This document shows, piece after piece, positions 54,990 through 64,000 of a stretch of 64,000 nucleotides of DNA (position 1 is its first letter; every line of letters begins with the position of its first letter). Source of the stretch: Arctopsyche grandis (taxonomy: Eukaryota > Arthropoda > Insecta > Trichoptera > Hydropsychidae); NCBI RefSeq assembly GCF_051622035.1, contig NC_135365.1, positions 17,650,001 through 17,714,000 of the forward strand, written 5' to 3'. The translations under genes and the position numbers were made by a program. Below the pieces are notes generated by a model. It did not search any database. It saw only the letters and a program-made list of their open reading frames with translations, and had not been told where the DNA came from.

Positions 54990-55385
54990 AGGCACAGACA
55001 CTGAATCGTACGGCACGGCATACTTAAGTAGATTCCAGTTGTGATTGGCGTATCCTCATGCGGCCGGCTCTGGATCTAGTCGATCGTTTTATTGCAGGTT
55101 TAAAATATAAGATCGATTGCTTGCAAGTAATTATTTATGTACTACTAGTTGGGCATAATTACTTGTGATCGAACTGCCCAACTAATAACTACATAAATAT
55201 TTACTTGCTAGCAATCGATCTCATCTTTTAAACCTGTTAAAAAACGATTAACTATACTCTATAGCAAACTCATCACCGTGTCATGTTTAATTCGTACGAT
55301 CTTATTATTTCGACAAGTTTTTCCTGCATTTACCTATCACTATGTCAATACTATGCCAATCTGTGACTGGTACGCAGCAGGTGCA
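54990..55385. mobile_element. Family D MITE split by a palindromic insertion
   Basis: AGGCACAGACACTGAATCGT follows TTA (54987-54989); the family sequence resumes near 55278 (TCATGTTTAATTCGTACGAT). Between them a palindrome (about 55081-55249; CGATCGTTTTATTGCAGGTT against AACCTGTTAAAAAACGATT) is inserted. The right end is unclear. Confidence 0.5.
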
Positions 55386-55405
55386 AAGGATCGGGGCATT
55401 ATTGC

Positions 55406-55890
55406 TCATTTCTTAGAAAAAACATGTTTTTTCAAGCTTTTCTGCTCTCTTGCTTTGAACATCGATAGAACGTTCTATTGTTATTTACAGTTGCCCTAAT
55501 TAGTAGCCGAAGTCTAGTCATAACTAGTCACCGGACCCAGAAGGTGCCGCGTATTGTTCAAAGGTTGTAAATGCATTGTTAAAGGTTTGCCGAACCATTT
55601 TTACAAAGGATTTACAACAATGGAACAATGGATAGCACTGTGACTATCCTACCTCTAGTCATAACTGTCTCTGGAAAATTGCAATTCACGGGAGAAATCC
55701 ATAGCAAAGTTGATCCAACCTGACTTTCAAAAGATGCAATAATCTTTAGAAAGTATGGATTAAAAATTTAGAAACTGGATTCAAGATTTTTTTTAAACAG
55801 TAATTATGATATGAAGAATAAAAACCTTGTAAAAATGAGGAGTAATTTTCAATCTTTTCTAATGTTGGGGGGGTTTCAGATATCTTTAAA
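55406..55890. repeat. Repeat shared with 28015-28314, carrying a MITE
   Basis: CATTTCTTAGAAAAAACATG (55406), GAAGTCTAGTCATAAC (55511), then after the MITE CTGGAAAATTGCAATTCACG and CTTTTCTAATGTTGGG. The class is unknown. Confidence 0.65.
55525..55657. mobile_element. Family A hAT-type MITE, copy 4
   Basis: TAGTCACCGGACCCAGAAGG ... GTGACTATCCTACCTCTA, 133 bp, with perfect 8-bp duplications GTCATAAC (55517-55524 and 55658-55665). The paralogous site near 28100 lacks it. The interior has lost the CCTGGAAAAAGCACG block of the other copies. Confidence 0.85.
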
Positions 55891-56937
55891 CATCTTTTCT
55901 TAGAAAATGAACAGAGCACAATATTGTATTGTAGTCGCACGTTGGATTGAATTCACAATCAGTATTTTTGAGTAGAAATAGATGTAAACGCTTAATCGTG
56001 AATTTATGGTTCGTTGATATCAGTCCCATCACTCTCCTCGCGCGTTGGGTACAGTTATGTTTAACTGTATTCGAGGCACTGTTTTTTGTTGTGTGGAATA
56101 TCTCTCGTGTTTAACCGTAAATAATCTCATTGTTTCTACGCTCTTCTTAAATACCACACAATTATAAATAAAGTTGGAATAATTACGTTTGAATAATCAT
56201 CATATTCTGTTCCCGATTGAAGCTATTGCACAACGAGGAGCGATCTTGCGCAAGCTTCATAGAACGCGTAGTGTGTACAGGAAAAACCTGATCTGATAGG
56301 TTCAAGTTCGCTTCCTCGCGTCTAAAAACAGTTAACCGTGCAGCTAGTTTCGTCCACAGCTCCTCACTATCTCCTTTTCTATTTTTTAAGCTTGTGAAAT
56401 TTTTGGCGTTTGTGCTTTTTTGCATCTGGGCCACGGTCACGGCCCTTAGGAGGGTCGACCTGTCAGCTGGTGGCCCTTTCTGGGTCATCCGGGACTCTCC
56501 CGTAACGATTGCTTTCCCCCTCGAGCTACCGATATTTGGGTCAGGTCTGTGTAGAAACGCAAACAGACAATCGTAATTCAGTTGCGTCGTTTTTGAACTC
56601 GTCCGATTCTTCAACGCCTACCAAGAAGAGGAAATCAAAACATAAATTGAGATATGGTGCAGTTGTGCCTGAAAAGGCAAATTTTAAATCACTCTGAAGT
56701 TTGATTGAATCAGCAAACATAGTGGAGCGGGTGAAAATTCAAAAGTACATTATACATACATATATATGTACATAGGGTGAAGGTCCTCGAATGGTACCCA
56801 AGATAATGTTGCAAGGTACTGTCACTGTGCGTTGAGCTGACGCAATTAGAAATAGCTCAGAATGAGGAATAATGAGTGTGTTTGATTGAAAAGTCTTCAC
56901 CCAGCAGTATATTGTCTGATATATGTATATTTGTATA
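55891..56937. other. Undetermined region with open frames, possibly retroelement-derived
   Basis: 55990-56180 contains LTR-like features (TAAATAAAGTTGGAATAATT). On the minus strand, 56614-56183 stays open for 143 codons without an ATG (RAVTVAQMQKSTNAKNFTSL, SEELWTKLAARLTVFRREEA), with a loosely gag-like composition. On the plus strand, 56548-56695 reads VETQTDNRNSVASFLNSSDS then PTKKRKSKHKLRYGAVVPEK. I cannot assign either. Both are probably parts of a decayed retroelement. Confidence 0.3.
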
Positions 56938-57343
56938 GGGTCTACGTGACTTGACAGAATGTTAAATTACAGAAAACGCAAATATCGGAAGGCAAAGATC
57001 GAAAATCGAAAGATCTTAAGTCGAAAGATCAAAAAAAAATGGTGCATGGTAAACGGTACATACTCACTTAATTTGCGCGAGCAGGATACAACAGGAACAA
57101 GAGGAACATGCTTTTCCTCCCGTATTCTGCGCGCGCACATTAACACGGGAGGAAAAGCATGTTTCTCTTGTTCCTGTAATATCCTGCTCGCGCAAATTAA
57201 GTGAGTATGTACGTGAGTATGTACCGTTTACCATGCACCATTTTTTTTTTGGTCTTTCGACTTAAGATCTTTCGTTTTTCGATCTTTGCATTCTGATATT
57301 TGAGTTTTCTGTAATTTAACATTCTGTCAAATCACGGAGACCG
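56938..57343. mobile_element. Family C Mutator-like foldback MITE, copy 2, nearly palindromic
   Basis: Perfect 9-bp duplications ATTTGTATA (56929-56937 and 57344-57352). The arms GGGTCTACGTGACTTGACAG...AATGTTAAATTACAGAAAAC and their mirror run through CGAAAGATCTTAAGTCGAAA to a centre near 57130. The inner arms carry GCGCGAGCAGGATACAACAG, also present in the family E MITEs. No coding capacity. Confidence 0.85.
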
Positions 57344-57352
57344 ATTTGTATA

Positions 57353-60300
57353 ATGCAACTCCTATATGTATTGATCAATAATATTGATTGAAGTTTCATA
57401 TAAATATCCTAAAGTGCCTCTGAAGCTAAGATTGATACGTATTGCCTTTATTAGTTTTTGGCTTAACGATTGAGACCCACCCACCTACTTAATGCTTTTG
57501 GTTTACTTCGAAGATTGGACTTTTCGTATCCGATTCTACTTGACTACAAAACTTTGATGCATATTTCTTATATGTACTCTTTAACGATCTGCTGATAACA
57601 ATTTTCCACTCAGTGCCACCACTTTCGAGTGTCGTCACTCGAGTGTTCAAAGGTGAGTGACTATATAATATGTCAAGTGGGAATGAAGAAAGCAAGTGGT
57701 ACAAAGTTTTGTCACATGCTCGACCTGAATCTTCTTCTCATCGAGAGTGGCAGAATTTAACTGTCGAATGTGACAGAAAGGTCAAATGGTCCAAATGATA
57801 AACCTTTTCTGGAGTGCTGAGACACTGGCATCCTCTGCTCTATTCAACTAATGAGCATCCTGAACTAGTAAAGTTTCATCTCAACGCGACAGCATAGTAT
57901 GTAGAGTGCGTTTATTCAATAGAACCGTTCTTCGGCACGCGATTGTTGAGGTAGGAATTCTCTTAACTGTTCACATAAGTGGTAATCTTACGAAATAGCG
58001 TATCTATGCTTATTCGGTGATGACACGCGATAATTTGTCGCATGATCGCATCACAAAAACGCTGATGAGTCAGTGTACTTCTTGTTTGCCCACTTTTCAG
58101 AAAGGCAAGTACATACATAGTTTAGCCCGTGTTTACTTTCGCCCAAACGTGTCGTTTACCCACTTCGTTATCAGTAGAGTTAATGCTTGTGTGCTTTGCA
58201 CGTAATTCGTGTAGTTTTTGACTTCGACAACGTTCAAAAGTGTTACCTAGCGGTAGTATCCAACGTGTTCGCAACTGCAAATGCTGTTCGCCTTGAGATG
58301 TCCATCTACTAGCCTCTCGCGATGTGAGAAACACCGAAAATGGATCGAGGTGTCTACATATATTACCTCATTGTGTAATATATATTAATGATGATGACAT
58401 TCAAAGTGCTCTCGTGTCTGGTGTGTGGCGATCAACAGGTCGACAATGTAACACGTATATGTGTATCAACCTGTCGTCGACCAATTAACGCCGTTGAAAC
58501 ATTCATGCATAGATGCATTTGAAGTGAGATGTACGATGCAAAACTTGCGAAGGTCTGAAATCAAGGTTGCCTGGAGGTGTTTCAAGTCTTGAGGAAAATC
58601 TTCCATAAACAAAGAGTGGAGCTCAGTCGGCGAACTTTAGTTGCTATTTTAAACTGGCTTATTTTTGACTAACTCTTCACCGTGTCAGTGACAGCTCAGA
58701 TGGTAAGATGACTGAAGTTTGGAAGTTTATAATAGTATTTCTTAACTGCGTCTGAAATCTGGTTATTAAAAAAACAGATCAGCCGTCTCGTTAAGTTTTC
58801 CAATGTAATTTTTTTTACATGGTTGTTAAATGTACTTTTTCATCCAGAATTTTCCTTATTGACTTCAAGATTATACAAGTTCGTTCATTGTTTGATATAG
58901 GTCCCATTTTATTTCATTTTAAAAGCTTCTTTGAACCATATTCTATAATGTAAGATTCCTAGTCTACTTTATATCGTTTTCAATGCAGAATTGATATTTA
59001 TTACATTCATTCTACCCACCATACCCAGTAGTAGTGGGATGCCACTAGAAAAGTGCTATTTCAAAGATTTTCTCTTTACTTGGTTGATATTATATTATAG
59101 TATGTTTTATAGAAATGCTTTATCATGCTTAATACATGTTTATAGCGGATATGGTAAATTTCGCGGGAATTATCTTACCTACATATAACGTAATCTGAAA
59201 GTATTCACAATAATAAATTAACTGAATAAGTTGCAATAAACTTTGGCATATGTATTTCTTAGCATACAGATACAAGTAATAAATCTGCTTCTATATTTTT
59301 TACTATTTTGCCATAGTGACATTACAGAGTAGTTCCAAGTCGTAACTATGGCTAAACAAAAAAAAAAGGATAGAATAATAAGAAAATAAAACATTATAAA
59401 CGAATACAATAATAGAACACGCTACGATCTCAAATTAAACAATCGCCCAACCAGATCAGCATAGATTAAAGAAATTCAAATTGACAGAAATCTGGTTAAG
59501 GATCTTGATGCCCCTTGCAACAGATGACGAAACCATCACATTGGTACGTGCTACAGGATAAGAAAACAATCTTCATCTAATGTACCCGAGTTGGAACATT
59601 AAGGGTCAATTTAGCAAGAATTTGAGAATCGCTCACCAAACCTACCTGTAACTTGAAGAAATGGTTCGCATTAGCGATTTGAAGTACTATTGTTATACAT
59701 GATATTAGAAGTACGAAGTATGGGTGTACATTACATGCATACATATCCAATTCGTAATCGTTTGAAACAATTTTGTTTTAATAAAATGAGCTTTGATCTC
59801 ACATAAACATATTTTCAAAGTCGCTCACAATTGTACGTCAATTGAAACTTCGGTACAATATTTCTTTATTGTTTTACAGTGACCATTTAGTGTACCTTGA
59901 CATTATTTAACCTTTAACAACGTTCGATTATACATATATACATACATACACGATGATGACCAGTGACGTGATTCGTCCAGGTCGAATTTGAAATTTACGC
60001 CGGTCTGTCTTCACAAATATTTTCGCCAAAAATATCGAATCTCTCTGATATGATTGATACACATGACCTCGTGAACTTGGTCGGTATTGTTCCTCGATTT
60101 TTTTTTTTTTGAGTTTGCGTTCGTTCCGATTGCGCGATATGCGATCTTGAAGGACGTCTTCTCGAAAAAGTCGTGAATGCGAAGGTGGATAGACGAGACA
60201 CTAAAACTCTAAAAAATCAAGGTTGTAAAATTTTAAGTTTCGCTATATACGTAAACGTTGTTTACGTGTTCGCGTTCTGCTATTGCGCGACCCAACCCAG

Positions 60301-60710
60301 TATACAGTCTGGTTTTTCTAATACATACATACGTATATCCTGAACTCTATTTTATATAAACGGTAGTTTTCTCTCACACGACTGTTAAATAATGTCGATG
60401 TCAAGTTAAGGCATTGTCCATATATGCATATACGTGTTGTGGTGGATAGGTGAAGCTGTGGATTGCGTATTAATCCAGGATTACACAGAGGCAACATCTG
60501 TGCCGATCTGAATTAAAATAATAATAATAACTTTTTATTCCAGACTATAGAGACTATAAATAATATATAGATAATACAAATAAATGAAAAATAAATGTAA
60601 TATAATGATATTATAATAATAATGATAACAATAACATACATAGGTACATATAATAATAATTAATTACTCAATTGAAAGTCAATTTATGGTGGTCGATGAT
60701 TTATGTGGCT
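57353..60710. other. Unassigned sequence
   Basis: No gene or bounded element recognised over 3.3 kb. 57600-58600 has mixed composition. TAATAA/ATAATG repeats occur at 60520-60660, the latter being the probable 3' tail of the adjoining minus-strand retroelement. In the gene model this would be deep flippase intron or intergenic DNA. Confidence 0.35.
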
Positions 60711-60938
60711 TTATGGTAGCTCCATCCACCGAACATACAGAGATAAGCGGAAATTAGAAGATGCGGCAGCAAGAAAACAATTTGACAATATAAATACACG
60801 ACGACGTATGGAGGCCGCTCTCATCCTTAAAATGGCCTCAAAGTGAGGCACGTTCTCTTCTACAAACAACTGCGACGCGCTACAACCCTTCGGACGCCCG
60901 AAGAGACCCCGGTAACGGTTGTTGTATTGTACCTTTAG

Positions 60939-61249
60939 GGCGAAAACACACTTGAGTGGTACGTGTTTTTTTTTTAGATACTTTTGAACATGCGAAAGAA
61001 TCGCAGCATCCCTAGCCCATATACACGGTACACAGTCCCCAAAATCACCTTCTGGAGTGTTTTCGGTGATATTTTATCCTTGTATTTATCCTTAGTGATC
61101 GATAACGGTGAATCCCATATTTGAAGAAATGTAGGAGAATCATTTGAAACATTCAGGTTTGGGGAACACCCACTGTTTATGGTCACGAAAAACCCACTGC
61201 TTACAAGCCAAGGACGTGACGTCCCACACCACCCAGTGTGTTTTCGCCC
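60939..61249. mobile_element. Family D MITE, left of an abutting pair
   Basis: GGGCGAAAACACACTTGAGT ... CCAGTGTGTTTTCGCCC, flanked by TTA (60936-60938 and 61250-61252). Contains TGGAGTGTTTTCGGTGATAT and ATTTGAAGAAATGTAGGAG. Confidence 0.85.
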
Positions 61250-61252
61250 TTA

Positions 61253-61548
61253 GGGCGAAAACATGCGATGAACGGCATACCGTGTGCATGGCTCCTCGCC
61301 GTGGTTGGTCTCCTACATTTCTTCAAATATGGGATACACCGTTATCGATCACTGTCAAGCAAGGATAAATACAAGCATACAATTTGACCGAAAAAGGTCC
61401 AGAGGATCACTGTAGGGCGGGGCGTGCCGGTCGTTCTATGAATGCCTGGCACGGCATTGAATGGCACGCATGACATAATTTGTTTCGCAAGTTTAAAAGT
61501 ATCTAAAAAAAAACCACGTGCCACATTCACCGCTTTGTGATTTCACCC
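61253..61548. mobile_element. Family D MITE, right of an abutting pair
   Basis: GGGCGAAAACATGCGATGAA ... GCTTTGTGATTTCACCC, flanked by TTA (61250-61252, shared with its neighbour, and 61549-61551). Its internal order is reversed relative to its neighbour, so the two are in opposite orientation. Confidence 0.85.
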
Positions 61549-61879
61549 TTATCCTCTTCGTTGTCTCCTGCTTGTATTTCATCCATAACTCACCAGTATA
61601 GAAGCGAGTACAAATGGACATAAATAATTGTGTCTTTACCTCTATAATAGAATGGTAAAATCGTCTTGCTAGCATACTAGTTCTTACACATATTGCTATG
61701 ATTTGCCTTTCGATGTCAAGATCATCGGAGAGATTCGCCGTCAGCAGGTTTCTCAGGTTGACTTCGCGTACGGATTCAAGATTTTGTCCATCCAAAATTA
61801 TGTTGGGAACAAAATGAGGACCCAGACCATATCGGAAAATCAAGACCATCGATAAAATAAGTTTTTCTACCAATTTACT

Positions 61880-62143
61880 ACATATGTATGTATGTATATT
61901 AGTCAAAATAAGCTTTTGTTTATACAGAAATAACAAACTATTTGTATGGCTTCCAGAAATTGTTTACATCGTGTATTTGTAGCGGTTGCTTTGAGTTAGT
62001 TTTTTTTATATGAATTTTCATAAAACTGTTGAAGTAAAACAAACAGGAAAATATGTTTCGGAAATCTTGCAAATCCGTTTTTCCTGAGTATTAATTATGT
62101 ATACATAACTACATACAGTTGTTGAAGATGTGACGTTAAAACT
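61880..62143. other. Short unassigned stretch
   Basis: Nothing recognised; AT-rich. Confidence 0.4.
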
Positions 62144-62874
62144 TGTGTAATTTTTTCTTTCGACAGTCTAAAAATCTTTGATTGAATTTAAATTCTACTG
62201 TATTTAGTAATAACAGTCCAGCACATTGTCCAAACTATCAAAATGGTTTAGTTTATTTTCAATTTCAAATTTTCTACTCTAAATAAGAGCAGAAATGTTC
62301 TGTGTCTGGTCTGATCTTAATAACCGTATTTTAATAAGGAAGTGCAAGATGGTTAGGTAGTGTTGAGGGATGTACATAGTTGAGAGATAAGGATGAGGAA
62401 GATGCTTAGCAAGACTGGATTGACCAGATAAGGGCTTCCACTGGAACAACTGATAGAATCGAGTGTCGAGTGCTGTAGAACCATTATTACCAGAATTATG
62501 TAGTTAAATATTGTGTCATTTTTTCTTCCGGCAGTGTTCAAAAAAATTTGATTGAATTTAAAATCTACTACATTTAATAATAACAGTCCAGTATATTGTC
62601 TAAAACTATAAAAATGGTTTAGTTTTTTCAAATTTAAATTTTCTGCTCTTAACAAGAGCACAAATGTTCTGTGACTGGTCTGATCTTTTAACCGCATTTT
62701 AATAAGCTAGTGTGGAAGGTGGTAAGGTAGTGTTGAGGGATGTACATACATACATAGTTGAGTGATATAGTTGAGAGATAAGGACGAGGAAGATGCTTAG
62801 CAATACTGGATTGACCAGATAAGGGCTACCACTGGAACAACTGGTATAATCGAGTTGTAGAACCATATCGGTCA
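62144..62874. repeat. Tandem duplication, two units of about 350-360 bp
   Basis: Unit 1 (about 62144-62492) and unit 2 (about 62512-62874) share TTTTTTCTTTCGACAG/TTTTTTCTTCCGGCAG, AATAACAGTCCAG, AGAGCAGAAATGTTCTGTG, TAGGTAGTGTTGAGGGATGT, GATGCTTAGCAA, TGGATTGACCAGATAAGGGC and GTAGAACCAT in the same order. Unit 2 has an extra TACATACATA and GAGTGATATAGTT insertion. No coding frame. Confidence 0.8.
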
Positions 62875-64000
62875 GGAGACAGAGAGGTCACTCAGTTTTG
62901 AGGAAAACGACGAGAAGATCGCTCGTTTCATGACATACAATCATTTCGGCACTTATCATGACATACAATCATTCGAAATATTGACTTTCCACTACATTGT
63001 TTGTACCCATAGCATGTCATACTATTAACTAAATCCTCCAAACAAAATTGAACGTTGAGCTTATTTCCTACGTATATGTAGAAGTAATCCTGTTTACATG
63101 GCCGAGAAGGCTTTTCAAACATGCGGAAGTGTAGTAAAGTAGCAATTTTTATTTTAGACCTCTGACCTTTTCTCGTTTCGGGCTCTGGGTGAAATTAAAT
63201 TTTGCAAACTTCACAGGGAAGCTGGGTCCGGTCGTTGTTTGCGTTCGCTTTCGGTAAATATTGACCGTAAAAAAATGCCAAGTTTGTAGTTTGACGAATG
63301 ATGAGTGCCCACTTTGTGTGCTTATCTGTTTCAATTTGAAGGCTTTTTAGCGACCGGCGTCGTACCTCTTCGTATCGGGGCACTTTTGAAACGTGGGTCG
63401 TCGTTAATTGCTAAAATACCCATTGTTTATTTGCACTGTTGATTTGCCAATTTTCCAAATATACCGCTACCACTATTTGTTGTATTCTCGCAAGACGCCG
63501 GTGCCTCGTCGAATCGTTTAAATATACAACATTGAAATTTACGGTTGTTCTATTTGGATTATGATCGAGTGCAAATTTTCATCGGTCAAAATATTCGGCT
63601 TTGTTTAACCCCAATACAGCCGTGTAAATATAATATATGTATGTATATATACATGATTCGCTCGATGATGAGTTGTATTTGTATGAATGTACCAAGATCT
63701 AAGCGAGTTTTCAATTCTCATGCTTGATGGTGGGTACAGAGACGGAAATTTTATGCGTCATTAGAAATAATCAATAATTTCTCATATTCAATTTCAAAAT
63801 CGGAGATTTGATTGATCAAGGCGATATTGGTATGCTTTATGTTGAAAATGTTTTTTGATCTATTTTGAGGAATGTCATCGAGTTCCATTTTGTATCTTTT
63901 CGCACAAAAATTATTGAGGCCGAAGTAAGTTCGCTTTATGTGTTTAAAAGTAGAACTATCTACGGAACTTACTTGATATTTACTAAAAATGTTGCTAGGG
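62875..64000. other. Unassigned sequence to the window end
   Basis: 63150-63420 has mixed composition without homology or paired splice sites. No gene recognised. Confidence 0.35.

Larger units (their letters stand above)
60711..61850 (-). pseudogene. Non-LTR reverse-transcriptase C-terminus split by two MITEs
   Basis: On the minus strand, 61850-61552 reads NLLTANLSDDLDIERQIIAI, CVRTSMLARRFYHSIIEVK and FYTGELWMKYKQETTKR. After the two MITEs the frame resumes at 60935 with YNNRYRGLFGRPKGCSASQL and FVEENVPHFEAILRMRAAS, and stops at 60713-60711. This matches the end of CR1/L2-like polymerases (DDxDIxRQ, MLxRxFxxC, FYTxxLW, YNNxFRxLxGxPRxCSAS). Apart from the MITEs the coding stretch has no stop or frameshift, so it was intact when they arrived. 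The upstream polymerase and endonuclease are missing. Confidence 0.75.

Noticed and set aside
56394-56576. 60-codon plus-strand frame with a signal-peptide-like start
   Set aside because: It overlaps a longer minus-strand open frame, has no homology and ends in low-complexity sequence.

Overview
This is eukaryotic, intron-bearing, AT-rich DNA that I read as an insect genome. The evidence is a class V P4-ATPase first coding exon like those of insects, core promoters built on TATA boxes and TCAGT/GCAGT initiators, short introns with GTRAGT donors, abundant TACATA/TATGTA microsatellites, and a large load of insect-type hAT, Mutator-like, PIF/Harbinger-like, piggyBac-like, RTE, Jockey and CR1-like elements. 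The insect order cannot be settled from the sequence alone. No operons, CRISPR arrays, rRNA genes or intact tRNA genes were seen.

Host genes are few. (1) On the minus strand, 41779 to 39577, there is a four-exon gene whose splice sites and reading phases all agree. It encodes a 333-residue protein with a basic N-terminus, a coiled coil and a SUMO-interaction-like VIDLT motif; I do not recognise the family. (2) On the plus strand, 47977 to 48791 is the first coding exon of a class V phospholipid flippase (ATP10-like). It is preceded by a GC-rich candidate 5' exon whose initiator and DPE are exactly spaced (about 46826). The rest of this gene must lie beyond the window. (3) Two good TATA plus initiator pairs (about 11351/11383 and 24290/24322) each precede a short exon-like segment ending in a strong splice donor. 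They may be starts of other genes whose downstream exons I could not find. Everything else gene-like is transposon-derived.

Transposons dominate and are deeply nested. From left to right: 0.7-3.2 kb, a hAT-like shell holding two MITEs and a SINE, then an RTE fragment and a second SINE; 6.5-11 kb, CR1-like remnants, one split by a hAT element which itself holds a piggyBac-like element, with a TAA-flanked MITE in the target duplication; 12.9-15.1 kb, two RTE remnants, one split by a Mutator-like MITE, then a tandem array of a 'CCCGGCTTCGCTC' repeat; 17.3-17.9 kb, that repeat split by a 5'-truncated Jockey-type element; 19-20 kb, hAT MITEs; 22.6-23.7 kb, a longer copy of the same Jockey-type element; 27-31 kb, MITEs, an endonuclease remnant and a deleted hAT; 32.6-35.1 kb, piggyBac-like, Mutator-like and hAT MITEs and a SINE; 38-41.5 kb, the minus-strand gene with a hAT in an intron; 42-43.5 kb, a solo LTR and a TRIM with identical LTRs; 44-45 kb, a hAT element with dense TCTCGAGA palindromes sitting in a degenerate minisatellite; 49.8-57.3 kb, more MITEs and a SINE within or beyond the flippase first intron; 60.7-61.8 kb, a reverse-transcriptase fragment interrupted by two abutting MITEs; 62.1-62.9 kb, a tandem duplication.

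Many element boundaries are supported by target-site duplications visible in the sequence (8 bp for hAT, 9 bp for Mutator-like, TWA for PIF/Harbinger-like, TTAA for piggyBac-like, 4 bp for LTR elements, 12-13 bp for LINEs). I found no new enzymatic or defence system. The most distinctive items are the uncharacterised gene, a tRNA-headed SINE family with a conserved 3' hairpin, several MITE families that I cannot name, and cases where the host copy or its paralogue shows the pre-insertion site.
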